The position numbers and the translations under genes were made by a program. Below are positions 18,371 to 29,645 of a DNA stretch of 64,000 bases, piece after piece; positions within the stretch are counted from its first letter, which is position 1; each line of letters starts with the position of its first letter. This stretch comes from Streptomyces sp. NBC_00273 (GTDB taxonomy: Bacteria; Actinomycetota; Actinomycetes; Streptomycetales; Streptomycetaceae), in assembly GCF_036178145.1 (NCBI RefSeq), contig NZ_CP108067.1, forward strand, positions 7,275,001 to 7,339,000, in the 5' to 3' direction. A model generated the notes under the pieces. It was not told where the DNA came from. It searched no databases and saw only the letters and a list, made by a program, of their open reading frames with translations.

Positions 18371-19990
18371 TCAGGAAGCCGTGTGGCGGCGGGCGCGGAG
18401 GGCCAGGCTCAGGGAGAGGACCGTCTCGGGGTCGTCCAGGTCCGTGCCCAGGAGTTCCGAGATGCGGGCCAGCCGGTTGTACAGCGTCTGCCGGTTCAGA
18501 TGGAGCTCGCGCGCCGTCTCCGCCTTGCGGCCCGCGTGGGCCAGGTACGTCTCCAACGTGGGCAGGAGCGGCGGCCGCGACGTCGTGTCGTGCGTGCGGA
18601 GCGGCCCGATCGCCCGGTCCACGAAGGCGGCCAGGTCGGGGTGTTCGCGCAGCCGCCACAGCAGCAGGTCGATGTCCAGGCGGCGCGCGTCGTACCAGGG
18701 GCGCGCCGGTAGGCCGTGTGCCGCCGTCGCGGTCTCCGCGGCGTGGCGCAGGCCCGCCGAGGCCGCCGCCCAACCGCCCGCCACGCCGACGACCACGGCC
18801 GGCGGGGCGTCGGCCCGGTCCAGGCCCGCGCGTTCGACGCCCGCCCGCAGCGCGGCCGAGACCCGGTCCGCCACCGCCGTGCGCTCCGACTCCGCGCGCA
18901 GGGAGACCAGCAGCGGCACCCGGCCCTCGACCGGGCGGACGCCCAGCAGGACCGGGACCCCGACGGACGACAGCTCCTCCAGCACCGCACGGGCCAGGAC
19001 GGCCCAGTTCCCGGACGGTCCGAGGTCCGCGGCCAGCCGCATCACCACCGGCAGCAGCGGACCGCCGCCCGGCTTGAAGCCCAGGACCCGGGCCTGTCCC
19101 GGTGCGTCCTCCGCCGAGATGCGGCCCTCCGCCAGGTCCGTCAGGAAGTCGCCGCGGCCGCGCGCCGCCAGCTCCTCCTCCTGGCGGGCCTGCATCAGCA
19201 CGACGGCCAGGACGCCCGCCGTGCGTTCGGCCGCCATCCGGTGCACCGGGAGCAGCGGGGCCGAGACGCCGACCAGGACGAGCCGGGCCCGGACCGAGCC
19301 GGTGCCGTGGCCGCCGCCCGGTACGTCGACCACCACCGTGTTCGTGGCGGGTTCGGCCTCGCGCTGGCCCCGCAGGCCCTCCCACACCTGGAGCGGGTCC
19401 GCGCCCGTGTCCCCGGCCGCGCTGCCGGCCGCGTACAGGAGTTGACCGTCGGGGGTCTCCAGGAAGACGGGGTTCCCCGTGAAGTCGGCCAGGATCCGCA
19501 GGACCTGGGGGATGCCCCCACCGCCCAGCAGGGCCTCCGTACAGCGCCGGTGGACCTCCTCGGCCCGCTGGAGCAGGGCGTAGTGGTGGTTGACGATCTC
19601 GGTGTGGACCTCCTCCGTGACCGCCACGAAGGGGACCTCCCGGTGGAGCTGGACCAGGGGCAGCCCCGCCGACCGCGCGGTCTCCACCAGGGTCGCCGGC
19701 AGCCGGGTGAAGCGCGGGCCCAGTTCGACCACGAGCGCGGCGATCCCGCGGTCCGCGAGGCGGCGGACGAAGGCACGCTGCTCGGCCGGCCGGGTGCCGA
19801 GGCCCAGGCCCGTGGTCAGCAGCAACTCACCGCCCTTGAGCAGGGAGGCGATGTTCGGCACCTCGCCCGCGTGCACCCAGCGGACGGTCCGGCCCAGGCG
19901 GTCGGCGCAGGCCACCACCTCCGGCAGTCCGCCGCGCAGCCCCGGCAGTTCCAGCGCCCGCTGAACCGTGATCCCGCCCTGGTTTTCCAT
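18371..19990 (-). CDS. PucR family transcriptional regulator
   Basis: A 539-residue protein starting at ATG (19990). The N-terminal PucR domain (about 8-130) opens with TVQRALELPGLRGGLPEVVA and contains VRWVHAGEVPNIASLLKGGELLLTTG. The C-terminal helix-turn-helix (about 480-535) reads LETYLAHAGRKAETARELHLNRQTLYNRLARISELLG. PucR-type proteins respond to small metabolites, often purine or amino-acid breakdown products, and commonly regulate neighbouring genes. The FAD-linked oxidase gene just upstream on the same strand (35 bp gap) is a plausible partner or target, but that is inference. Confidence 0.92.
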   Translation of the reverse strand: MENQGGITVQRALELPGLRGGLPEVVACADRLGRTVRWVHAGEVPNIASLLKGGELLLTTGLGLGTRPAEQRAFVRRLADRGIAALVVELGPRFTRLPATLVETARSAGLPLVQLHREVPFVAVTEEVHTEIVNHHYALLQRAEEVHRRCTEALLGGGGIPQVLRILADFTGNPVFLETPDGQLLYAAGSAAGDTGADPLQVWEGLRGQREAEPATNTVVVDVPGGGHGTGSVRARLVLVGVSAPLLPVHRMAAERTAGVLAVVLMQARQEEELAARGRGDFLTDLAEGRISAEDAPGQARVLGFKPGGGPLLPVVMRLAADLGPSGNWAVLARAVLEELSSVGVPVLLGVRPVEGRVPLLVSLRAESERTAVADRVSAALRAGVERAGLDRADAPPAVVVGVAGGWAAASAGLRHAAETATAAHGLPARPWYDARRLDIDLLLWRLREHPDLAAFVDRAIGPLRTHDTTSRPPLLPTLETYLAHAGRKAETARELHLNRQTLYNRLARISELLGTDLDDPETVLSLSLALRARRHTAS

Positions 19991-20025
19991 ATCGCGGGAC
20001 GCTACCGGCCGACCCGTCTCCATCG

Positions 20026-21408
20026 TCAGGCGGGCTGGATGTTGTGGTTGAAGCGGAAGATGTTGTCGGGGTCGTACTGGCGCTTGAGCGCGCCCAGCCG
20101 CTGCATGTTCTCGGCCCCGAGGCCCGAGACGACCCGCTCCACGCCCTCGTCCCCGGTGAAGTTGAGGTAGACCGCGCCGGTGCTCCACGGCCGGGCGTCG
20201 GCGCGGACGTCCTTGACCCACTGCCGGCAGCGCTCGTCGTCGGCCGCGTCCTCCCAGATCCCGAACGGGTGCACCGCCCACGGCGAGTCGCGGTACGGCA
20301 CCGGGTAGTCGGCCGGGCCGGAGGCCACGGCGCCGCCCTGCGGGAAGACCAGGTGCTGGGTGCCGGTCGGTACCGGCATGGCCTCGGCGCGGGCGCAGAA
20401 GACGTCCACGAACGCGTCGGGGCAGCCGGTGAGGTACTCGGCCGACCAGTAGTTCCGCATGCCCGGCGGGTCGTCGATCATGCATTGGAGGTCGGCGTAC
20501 GGGATGGCCGTGACGATCTCCGACTCGTGGGGGATCGCCAGCAGCGGCTCGGCCAACGCCCGCATCTCGTCCTCGGGGCCCGCGTACGTCAGCAGCGCCC
20601 CGGCCAGCAGCCGCCCGACCAGGTGCTGGGGGACGAACTCCTCGGGCGGGCCGGTGAGGTAGAGGGCGGCGCCCGAGGCCTCGGGCGGCGCGGCCTCGAT
20701 GACGTCCCGGTACGTACGGACCACCTCGGGCCCGCGCTCCGGCAGGTACAGCAGGAACGCGATCGACATGGCGGGCAGTTCGTACAGCCGCAGGGTCAGG
20801 GAGGTGGCGATGCCGAAGTTGCCGCCGCCGCCGTGCAACCCCCAGAACAGCTCCGGGTGCTCCTCGGCGGTCGCGTGGACGAGCTCGCCCTCGGCGGTGA
20901 CCAGCTCCGCGCCCAGCAGGTTGTCCACGGCCAGGCCGAACTTCCGGTCCAGCCAGCCGCTGCCGCCGCCCAGCACGTAGCCGCCGACGCCGGTGGTGGA
21001 GGCACGGCCGCCGGTCGTCGCCAGTCCGTAGGGCTGGCAGGCCCGGTCCAGGTGGCTCATCGTGGCCCCGCCCCCGACGTGCGCCGCCCCGGCCGCCGGA
21101 TGGACCGTCACCTCGTGCATCCGCCGCAGGTCCACGACGAGGCCGCCGTCGTTGAGGGACATCCCGGCCACGCTGTGCCCGCCGCCGCGCACGGCGATGT
21201 TCAGGTCCAGTTCCCTCGCGAACCGCACCGCGGTCACCACGTCGGCCGTGCTCTCGCACTGGGCGATGACGGCGGGTCTGCGGTCGATCATGGCGTTGAA
21301 GAGGGTCCGGGCCTCGTCGTACCCCGGATCCTCCGGAGCGAAGACCTCGCCTGACAGATCCTCGCGGAGCGCGGTCAGGGCCGCGCCCGCCTTCGACAGG
21401 GGAGCCAT
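20026..21408 (-). CDS. FAD-binding (BBE/PCMH-type) oxidoreductase
   Basis: A 460-residue flavoprotein. ATG at 21408 has GGAAGGGG a few bases upstream, so it is preferred over ATG 21444. The PCMH FAD domain has VRGGGHSVAG (His about 78, the residue usually bonded to FAD) and the GVGGYVLGGGSGWLDRKFGL segment. The second, cysteine attachment site of berberine-bridge enzymes is a Gly here, so attachment through His alone is expected. The C-terminal BBE motif is YLNFTGDEG with YDPDNIFRFNHNI. No secretion signal. Substrate unknown; it lies next to a PucR regulator in the same direction. Confidence 0.9.
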   Translation of the reverse strand: MAPLSKAGAALTALREDLSGEVFAPEDPGYDEARTLFNAMIDRRPAVIAQCESTADVVTAVRFARELDLNIAVRGGGHSVAGMSLNDGGLVVDLRRMHEVTVHPAAGAAHVGGGATMSHLDRACQPYGLATTGGRASTTGVGGYVLGGGSGWLDRKFGLAVDNLLGAELVTAEGELVHATAEEHPELFWGLHGGGGNFGIATSLTLRLYELPAMSIAFLLYLPERGPEVVRTYRDVIEAAPPEASGAALYLTGPPEEFVPQHLVGRLLAGALLTYAGPEDEMRALAEPLLAIPHESEIVTAIPYADLQCMIDDPPGMRNYWSAEYLTGCPDAFVDVFCARAEAMPVPTGTQHLVFPQGGAVASGPADYPVPYRDSPWAVHPFGIWEDAADDERCRQWVKDVRADARPWSTGAVYLNFTGDEGVERVVSGLGAENMQRLGALKRQYDPDNIFRFNHNIQPA

Positions 21409-21514
21409 GGCTGCCCCTTCCACCGGAGGGAGGGCATAGGACACTTCCAGCGTAGACGCGGACGATCACCGGGGCGCGGCGAGAAAGTCCGCGGCCCCGG
21501 CGGGTCGACCGGTA

Positions 21515-23368
21515 TCAGCCGCCGTACGCTCCGCTGGCCGTCAGCCGCAGGGCCGTGTCGATCAGCGGAACGTGGCTGAAGGCCTGCGGGAAGTTCCCGA
21601 CCTGTCGCTGGAGCCGCGGGTCCCACTCCTCCGCGAGCAGGCCCAGGTCGTTGCGGAGCGACAGCAGCCGTTCGAACAGCCGCCGCGCCTCGTCCACCCG
21701 GCCGATCATCGCCAGGTCGTCGGCCATCCAGAACGAGCAGGCCAGGAAGGCCCCCTCGTCGCCCTCCAGGCCGTCCACGCCGGCCTCCTCGCCGGCCGTC
21801 GGGTAGCGCAGGATGAAACCGTCGGGCGTGGACAGCTCCCGCTGGATCGCCTCGATGGTGCCGATGACCCGCTTGTCGTCCGGCGGCAGGAAGCCCATCT
21901 GCGGGATCAGCAGCAGGGAGGCGTCCAGTTCCTTCGACCCGTACGACTGGGTGAAGGTGTTGCGCTCCTTGTCGTAGCCCTTCTCGCACACGTCCTGGTG
22001 GATCTCGTCGCGCAGCTCGCGCCACCGCTCCAGCGGGCCGTCCGCGTCCCCGCTCTCGATCAGCTTGATCGTGCGGTCCACGGCCACCCAGGCCATCACC
22101 TTCGAGTGCACGAAGTGGCGGCGCGGGCCGCGCACCTCCCAGATGCCCTCGTCAGGCTGGTCCCAGTGGGTCTCCAGGTAGCGGATCAGCTTGAGCTGGA
22201 GCAGCGAGGCGTAGTCGCTGCGGGCGAGCCCGGTCATGTGGCCCAGGTGCAGGGCCTCGGTGACCTCGCCGTACACGTCGAGTTGGAGCTGGCCCGCGGC
22301 GCCGTTGCCGACGCGGACCGGGCGGGAGCCCTCGTAACCGGGCAGCCAGTCCAGCTCGGTCTCGCCGAGCTCCCGCTCGCCCGCGATCCCGTACATGATC
22401 TGCAGGTTCTCCGGGTCGCCGGCGACCGCGCGCAGCAGCCACTCGCGCCAGGCGCGGGCCTCCTCGCGGTATCCGGTGCGCAGCAGCGAGGAGAGGGTGA
22501 TGGCCGCGTCCCGCAGCCAGGTGTAGCGGTAGTCCCAGTTCCGGACTCCGCCGATCTCCTCGGGGAGGGAGGTGGTGGGTGCGGCGACGATCCCGCCCGT
22601 GGGGCCGTACGTGAGGGCCTTGAGGGTGATCAGCGAGCGGATCACGGCCTCCCGGTAGGGCCCGTGGTAGGTGCACTGGTCGACCCACTCGCGCCAGAAG
22701 TCGGTGGTCGATTCCAGGGCCGCTTCGGCGTCGGGGGTCTCGGGCGCGTCGCGGTGCGAGGCCTGCCAGCTGATGCTGAAGGCCCGCCGGTCGCCGGGGC
22801 CGACGGTGAAGTCGGAGTACGTCGTCAGGTCCTCGCCGTAGGTCTGCGCGTCGGCGTCCAGCCAGACGGAGTCGGGGCCGGCCACGGCCACGGTGCGCCC
22901 GTCGACCCGGTGCACCCACGGCACGACCCGCCCGTAGCTGAAGCGCATCCGCAGGGCCGAGCGCATCGGCACGCGCCCGCTGATGCCCTCCACGATGCGG
23001 ATCAGCTGTGGCGCGTGATCCTCTCGGGGCGGCATGAAGTCGATCACGCGGACCTTGCCGCGCGGGGTGTCCCACTCCGATTCCAGCACCAGCGAGTCGC
23101 CGCGGTAGCGGCGGCGGGTCGCACGCGGAGCCTCGGTGCCCGCCGGGAACGACGGGCCGATCCGCCAGAACCCGTGATCCTCGGTGCCGAGAATGCTCGC
23201 GAACACGGCATGCGAGTCGAAGCGTGGCAGGCACAGCCAGTCCACGGCTCCGTCCCGGCAGACCAGTGCTGCGGTCTGCATGTCCCCGATCAGTGCGTAA
23301 TCCTCGATGCGCCCGGACACGTGCATCTCCAGTCGAACGGCCACGTCCGCCCCGAAGGGCGCTTGCAT
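21515..23368 (-). CDS. Glycoside hydrolase family 15 (trehalase/glucoamylase-like)
   Basis: A 617-residue cytosolic-type enzyme with no signal peptide. The N-terminal beta domain opens SGRIEDYALIGDMQTAALV and GAVDWLCLPRFDS, the hallmark of bacterial trehalase-like GH15 proteins. The alpha/alpha barrel carries RNWDYRYTWLRDAAITL (about 277-293) and near the end LLAEEWDP, which contains the second catalytic Glu candidate. GH15 enzymes hydrolyse terminal alpha-glucosides by inversion; trehalose is the likely substrate for this subfamily in actinomycetes. The start is uncertain: ATG 23368 or ATG 23326 (MHVSGRIED), neither with an ideal ribosome site. Confidence 0.9.
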   Translation of the reverse strand: MQAPFGADVAVRLEMHVSGRIEDYALIGDMQTAALVCRDGAVDWLCLPRFDSHAVFASILGTEDHGFWRIGPSFPAGTEAPRATRRRYRGDSLVLESEWDTPRGKVRVIDFMPPREDHAPQLIRIVEGISGRVPMRSALRMRFSYGRVVPWVHRVDGRTVAVAGPDSVWLDADAQTYGEDLTTYSDFTVGPGDRRAFSISWQASHRDAPETPDAEAALESTTDFWREWVDQCTYHGPYREAVIRSLITLKALTYGPTGGIVAAPTTSLPEEIGGVRNWDYRYTWLRDAAITLSSLLRTGYREEARAWREWLLRAVAGDPENLQIMYGIAGERELGETELDWLPGYEGSRPVRVGNGAAGQLQLDVYGEVTEALHLGHMTGLARSDYASLLQLKLIRYLETHWDQPDEGIWEVRGPRRHFVHSKVMAWVAVDRTIKLIESGDADGPLERWRELRDEIHQDVCEKGYDKERNTFTQSYGSKELDASLLLIPQMGFLPPDDKRVIGTIEAIQRELSTPDGFILRYPTAGEEAGVDGLEGDEGAFLACSFWMADDLAMIGRVDEARRLFERLLSLRNDLGLLAEEWDPRLQRQVGNFPQAFSHVPLIDTALRLTASGAYGG

Positions 23369-23790
23369 TGCGCGGTTGCGCGGTCTCCTGTGTGCAGGGA
23401 TCTCCGCGTGAGCCCATGATTCCGTATATCGGCTCGGTTAGGCCGTCTGACGGACTGCCCGGCGGTGATGTGTGCAATATCCGAGCAGGATATGACGGCA
23501 CCCTAGTGATCTCCGTGATCCTGTGGAGAATGCGGTTGGGCCGAACGGGTGAGCAGCGGCGATGCCGCCCCGGCGCACTTCGCCGCCCCCGTGCCGGGCG
23601 CGTGCGCCGCGTGCCCGGAGGCGGACCGCTCCGGGCGCTGATAGGCTGGTACCCCGTGGACCGGTGGTCTGCCTGTGCGAATCAGGAGCCCCGAAACCGC
23701 AGCTTCGGCGCCCCCTGAGACCCTTCCGGATCGACGGTGGCCGGCGCCGGACGCACCTCACTTCGCGACCACGGGAGCCCCCTCTTGGCG
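23369..23790. other. Intergenic region between the divergent GH15 and pyrG genes
   Basis: About 420 bp with no convincing gene; open frames here have atypical codon use. It must contain the promoters of both flanking genes. The middle (23420-23530) is less GC-rich than its surroundings. I see no riboswitch or clear operator. Confidence 0.6.
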
Positions 23791-25443
<1,653 letters not shown>

Positions 25444-25466
25444 GGGCCTGACCGCATAACGTAGGC

Positions 25467-25493
25467 AGCCGGGGCACGGATCGTGCCCCGGCT
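25467..25493 (+). terminator. pyrG terminator
   Basis: Perfect 12-bp inverted repeat AGCCGGGGCACG / CGTGCCCCGGCT with loop GAT, about 25 bases after the pyrG stop. Confidence 0.85.
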
Positions 25494-25520
25494 GTCGCGT
25501 TCTCGGGGAAGGTATCGGCC

Positions 25521-26162
25521 ATGGCCATGGGCAACGACATCGTGGACACACCGGAGTCGTGGGAGGTCGTCGCCTCACGGACCCCGTTCGAGGGCGCCAA
25601 GACGGCCGTCCGCTCGGACCAGGTCCGGATGCCCGACAGCTCGGTGGTGCGCCGGGACTACCAGGTGCACCCGGGCTCGGTGTGCGTCCTCGCCCTCGAC
25701 GAGGAGCAGCGGGTGCTGGTCCTCAAGCAGTTCCGCCACCCGGTGCGGCACCGGCTGTGGGAGCTCCCGGCCGGGCTGCTGGACGTACCCGGCGAGAACC
25801 CCCTGCACGCGGCCCAGCGGGAGCTGTACGAGGAGGCGCACGCCAAGGCGGGCGAATGGCGGGTGCTGGCCGACTTCTTCACCTCGCCCGGCGGATCCGA
25901 CGAGGCCGTCCGGATCTTCCTCGCACGGGACCTGGCAGAGGCCGAGGGGCAGCGGTACGAGGTCTCCGAGGAGGAGGCGGACATGGAGATCGCCCGGGTC
26001 CCGCTCGCGGACCTGGTCCGCGGGGTCCTGGCGGGCGAACTGCACAACCCCGGGCTGGTGACCGGGGTACTGGCCCTCGCGGCGACCCTCGCCTCCGAGG
26101 GCGGCATCGAGGCCCTGCGCCCGGCCCTCGCCCCCTGGCCGGCCCGCCCGTACGAGGCGTAG
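25521..26162 (+). CDS. Nudix hydrolase, ADP-ribose pyrophosphatase-like
   Basis: A 213-residue protein starting at ATG 25521 (alternative ATG 25527) behind GGGGAAGG. The Nudix box lies near residues 85-107: G-LLDVP-GEN-PLHAAQRELYEEA, with the REL-EE metal-binding core. The preceding LKQFRHPVRHRLWELPAGLLD and following FFTSPGGSDEAVRIFLA segments are those of ADP-ribose pyrophosphatases, which split ADP-ribose into AMP and ribose-5-phosphate. Followed by its own hairpin (26189-26208). A second, regulatory Nudix protein occurs at 37005. Confidence 0.92.
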   Translation: MAMGNDIVDTPESWEVVASRTPFEGAKTAVRSDQVRMPDSSVVRRDYQVHPGSVCVLALDEEQRVLVLKQFRHPVRHRLWELPAGLLDVPGENPLHAAQRELYEEAHAKAGEWRVLADFFTSPGGSDEAVRIFLARDLAEAEGQRYEVSEEEADMEIARVPLADLVRGVLAGELHNPGLVTGVLALAATLASEGGIEALRPALAPWPARPYEA

Positions 26163-26188
26163 GGCACGTCCGCGGAGTCCCTGCCGCG

Positions 26189-26208
26189 CGCGCCGCGCGA
26201 GCGGCGCG
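26189..26208 (+). terminator. Terminator after the Nudix gene
   Basis: CGCGCCGC / GCGGCGCG stem with loop GCGA, followed by TGAAAAATAG. Confidence 0.7.
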
Positions 26209-26324
26209 TGAAAAATAGGTCCATCTGCTGATCCGATCGGGGGATTTGTCCGCCACGCTCCACCCGGGTCGTCGCTCTGCGTGAACTACGCTCGCAATCC
26301 GGTGGCAGGGAGAGGAGCGGATCC

Positions 26325-28313
26325 GTGGCGGATTTCGTCGGGCGGCGGCGTGAGCTCAAGGAGCTGCGCGAGGACATCGCGCGGACCGGGCTCGACACCC
26401 TCTCCGGCCGCAAGGCCAAGGCGCCACGGGCCCGGGTCCTGCTGGTCGCCGGGCGACCGGGCTCCGGGCGCACCGCCCTCGCCGAGGCCTTCGTGCACGA
26501 GGTCGCCGAGGAGTACCCCGACGGAGTGCTCCGCACCCGGCTCACCGCCCCCGGCGGGGAGACCGTGGCCACCGAGCGGGCCGTCCGGAGCCTGCTGGAA
26601 GGACTGGGGCTGCCCACCCCGCCCGGGGCCGGTGAGGACGAGCTGAGCTCCGCGCTGCGCACCGCCCTCGAAGGCCGCCGGGCGATCATCCTGGTCGACG
26701 ACGCCGCCGATCCGCAGCAGGTGGACGCCCTGCTGCCGGACACCCCCGAGTGCCTCGTCGTGGTCACCGCCGAGGGGCCGCTCACCGGGATCCCCGACGT
26801 GCGGCCCTGCACCCTCGGCGGACTCGACACCCCCTCCGCCGTGGAACTGCTCGCCCAGCGCATCGGCGACACCCGGGTCACCGCCGACCCCCGCGCCGCC
26901 GAGGCCCTCGCCGAGGAGTGCGGGGGCCAGCCCGCCGCGCTCGTCCTCGTCGGCGGGTGGCTCGCCGCCCACCCCAAGGCCGCCGTCGCCGACGTGGCCA
27001 AGCAGCTCCACGACATGCCCGCCACCACCGGCGGCCCGCTCGCCCGCGGTTTCCGGCTGGTCTACGAGTCCTTGCCGCAGCCCGCCCAGCGGACCCTGCG
27101 GCTCCTGCCGCTCGCCCCGGCCGGCATCGTCGACTCGCACACCGCCTCCGCCCTCGCCGGCTGCTCGGTGGCCGCCGCCCAGTCCACCCTGGACGACTTC
27201 GCCGGGCTGGGCCTCGTCCGCCCCTCCCGCGACGGCCTCTTCCTGCTGCCCGGCTGCCTCGCGCCGCTGCTCCAGGCCCTCCTGGAGGCCAAGGAACGCC
27301 CCGCCGAGGTCCAGCTGGCCCGGGCCCGGATGCTGGAGCGCACCGTACGGCTGCTGCACTCCTGCCGGGCCATGGCCGAGGCCGAGGAGCCCGGGGTGGA
27401 CGCCGCCGTCGACGACGACCTCCGCGAGCTGCTGGACGGCCTGCCGCGCGCCCTGCGGTTTCCCGACCGGCGGGCCGCCACCACCTGGCTGGACACCCGG
27501 CTGCCCGCGCTCACCGCGGCCGCCTCCCTGGCCGTGGCCGACGGAGGGCTGGACACCCTGGCCCGCCGGCTGGTCGCGGCCCTCGTGCGGGCGCTGGCGG
27601 ACCACCGGGGCACGGCCGGGGCCGCCCCCGAGCTGTACGGGCTGCACCGGCTGGTCCTGGACGTGGCCGAGCGCCGCGGCCTGCACCGGGAGCAGGCCGC
27701 CGCGCTGCTGAACCTGGCCGACCTGGACGCATCGACCGGCCGTACCCACGAGGCCCTGGAGCGCTACCGGGCCGCGCTGGACGCCGGACGGGCGGCGAAC
27801 GATCCGTACGCGACGGGCCGCGCGATGGAATCCGTAGGAGGCGCTTACCAGGAACTGGCGGACTGGCACCGGGCCTCCGACTGGTTCGGCCGGGCGCTCT
27901 CGCAGGCCCTCGCACGGGGCGAGCGCGCGGACGAGGCCCGGCTCTACGGGCGGCTCGGGAACGTCCACACCTACGCGGGGCGGTACGGGGACGCGCTGCG
28001 CAGCTGGCGGGCGGCCGCCGCGGGCTACCGGAAGCTGGCCGATGTGCCCGGTCAGGCAAAGGCGTTGAGCGAGATGGCGCGGGTCCAGGAGTACGCCGGT
28101 CGGCCCGAGGAATCGCTGCACACCTGCCGAGAGGCGGTGGAGCTGGCCCGTAGGGCGGGCGACCAGCGACTTCAGGCCGCACTGCAGGTCCGACTGGCCG
28201 ACACGCTGGACAGGCTGGGGGACCCCGCAGCTGCCAGGCTGCACCGCTCCGCAGCCGACAGATTGCTGGGAGATGACCCCGCAGCCTGCGAAATCCGTAG
28301 TGCTTCCGACTGA
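26325..28313 (+). CDS. STAND (AfsR/NB-ARC-like) NTPase with TPR repeats
   Basis: A 662-residue protein starting at GTG 26325 behind AGGAG (26313-26317). It opens FVGRRRELKELREDI, the usual lead-in of STAND proteins. The P-loop is GRPGSGRT (about 43-50): the normally invariant Lys is Arg. A Walker B-like IILVDDA follows, then a helical/winged region and, from about 465 to 645, TPR-like repeats (LNLADLDASTGRTHEALERYRAAL, YQELADWHRASDWFGRAL, RLGNVHTYAGRYGDALRSW). There is no SARP/BTAD DNA-binding domain, so it is not AfsR itself. Such proteins sense a signal and oligomerise; the ligand and partner are unknown. Confidence 0.88.
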   Translation: MADFVGRRRELKELREDIARTGLDTLSGRKAKAPRARVLLVAGRPGSGRTALAEAFVHEVAEEYPDGVLRTRLTAPGGETVATERAVRSLLEGLGLPTPPGAGEDELSSALRTALEGRRAIILVDDAADPQQVDALLPDTPECLVVVTAEGPLTGIPDVRPCTLGGLDTPSAVELLAQRIGDTRVTADPRAAEALAEECGGQPAALVLVGGWLAAHPKAAVADVAKQLHDMPATTGGPLARGFRLVYESLPQPAQRTLRLLPLAPAGIVDSHTASALAGCSVAAAQSTLDDFAGLGLVRPSRDGLFLLPGCLAPLLQALLEAKERPAEVQLARARMLERTVRLLHSCRAMAEAEEPGVDAAVDDDLRELLDGLPRALRFPDRRAATTWLDTRLPALTAAASLAVADGGLDTLARRLVAALVRALADHRGTAGAAPELYGLHRLVLDVAERRGLHREQAAALLNLADLDASTGRTHEALERYRAALDAGRAANDPYATGRAMESVGGAYQELADWHRASDWFGRALSQALARGERADEARLYGRLGNVHTYAGRYGDALRSWRAAAAGYRKLADVPGQAKALSEMARVQEYAGRPEESLHTCREAVELARRAGDQRLQAALQVRLADTLDRLGDPAAARLHRSAADRLLGDDPAACEIRSASD

Positions 28314-28465
28314 GATTATTGGTTTGCAAGGCTAGACAGCGACTCATCCTTCATTAGACTGGGTTCACCGCGGCATCCCGTGGTGCATCCCGTTGCGCGT
28401 TCTTGTGGGCGGGTATGTATGGAAGTGCCCCGTAATATCCCCTGAGCCAAGGACCGTGATCGACG

Positions 28466-29581
28466 ATGAAGGTCGGCATCCCCCGCGAGGTCAAGAACAA
28501 CGAGTTCCGGGTCGCCATCACGCCCGCCGGCGTGCATGAGCTGGTCCGCAACGGCCACCAGGTCTTCATCGAGCAGAACGCCGGTGTGGGCTCCTCGATC
28601 ACGGACGCCGAGTACGTCTCGGCCGGCGCCGAGATCCTCGGTACCGCCGACGAGGTCTGGGCCACCGCCGACCTGCTGCTCAAGGTCAAGGAGCCCATCG
28701 CGGAGGAGTACCACCGCCTCCGCAAGGACCAGACGCTCTTCACCTACCTGCACCTGGCGGCCTCCCGCGAGTGCACGGACGCCCTGCTGGAGTCCGGCAC
28801 CACCGCCATCGCGTACGAGACGGTCGAGCTCGCCAACCGCGCGCTGCCGCTGCTCGCCCCGATGTCCGAGGTCGCGGGCCGTCTGGCCCCGCAGGTCGGC
28901 GCCTACCACCTGATGCGCTCGGCCGGCGGCCGCGGCGTCCTCCCGGGCGGCGTCCCCGGCACCCACGCCGGCGAGTGCGTCGTCATCGGCGGCGGCGTCT
29001 CCGGCTGGAACGCCGCGCAGATCGCCATCGGCATGGGCTTCCACGTGACCCTGCTGGACCGCGACATCAACAAGCTCCGCGAGGCCGACAAGATCTTCGG
29101 CACGAAGATCAAGACGATCGTCTCCAACGCCTACGAGCTGGAGAAGGCCGTCGTCGAGGCCGACCTCGTCATCGGCGCGGTGCTGATCCCGGGTGCGAAG
29201 GCCCCGAAGCTGGTCACCAACGAGCTCGTCGCCAAGATGAAGCCCGGAAGTGTCCTTGTCGACATTGCGATCGACCAGGGCGGCTGCTTCGAGGACTCCC
29301 GTCCGACCACTCACGCCGAGCCGACCTTCCAGGTCCACAACTCGGTCTTCTACTGCGTCGCCAACATGCCGGGCGCGGTTCCGAACACCTCCACCTACGC
29401 GCTGACGAACGCCACGCTGCCCTACATCGTGCAGCTCGCGAACCTCGGCTGGGTCGAGGCGCTGCGTCGTGACCCCGCGCTCGGGCTCGGCCTCAACACC
29501 CATGACGGCCAGGTCGTTTACGGTCCCGTCGCCGAGGCCCACGGCCTCGAGACCCTCGAGCTGAGCACGCTGCTCGGCTGA
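28466..29581 (+). CDS. ald: Alanine dehydrogenase
   Basis: A 371-residue enzyme starting at ATG 28466. It shows the N-terminal signature MKVGIPREVKNNEFRVAITP, LLKVKEP (Lys about 74) and YLHLAA (His about 95) of the active site. The NAD-binding motif is VVIGGGVSGWNAAQIAIGMG (about 171-190) and the C-terminal part is NMPGAVPNTSTYALTNATLPY. It interconverts L-alanine and pyruvate plus ammonia, using NAD. It is preceded by a 150-bp leader and followed by a strong terminator, so probably monocistronic. Confidence 0.96.
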   Translation: MKVGIPREVKNNEFRVAITPAGVHELVRNGHQVFIEQNAGVGSSITDAEYVSAGAEILGTADEVWATADLLLKVKEPIAEEYHRLRKDQTLFTYLHLAASRECTDALLESGTTAIAYETVELANRALPLLAPMSEVAGRLAPQVGAYHLMRSAGGRGVLPGGVPGTHAGECVVIGGGVSGWNAAQIAIGMGFHVTLLDRDINKLREADKIFGTKIKTIVSNAYELEKAVVEADLVIGAVLIPGAKAPKLVTNELVAKMKPGSVLVDIAIDQGGCFEDSRPTTHAEPTFQVHNSVFYCVANMPGAVPNTSTYALTNATLPYIVQLANLGWVEALRRDPALGLGLNTHDGQVVYGPVAEAHGLETLELSTLLG

Positions 29582-29611
29582 CACGTCAACGACTGACGTC
29601 AATCTCACGTA

Positions 29612-29645
29612 TCCGGCCGGACCTTGCCCGCAAGGTCCGGCCGGA
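29612..29645 (+). terminator. ald terminator
   Basis: Perfect 15-bp inverted repeat TCCGGCCGGACCTTG / CAAGGTCCGGCCGGA with loop CCCG, about 30 bases after the ald stop. Confidence 0.92.

Noticed and set aside
18371..21469. A single 1032-codon minus-strand frame that seems to fuse the flavoprotein region to the PucR regulator.
   Set aside because: Only the last 539 codons read as protein; the first part is a shifted reading of the flavoprotein gene, which is intact in another frame.
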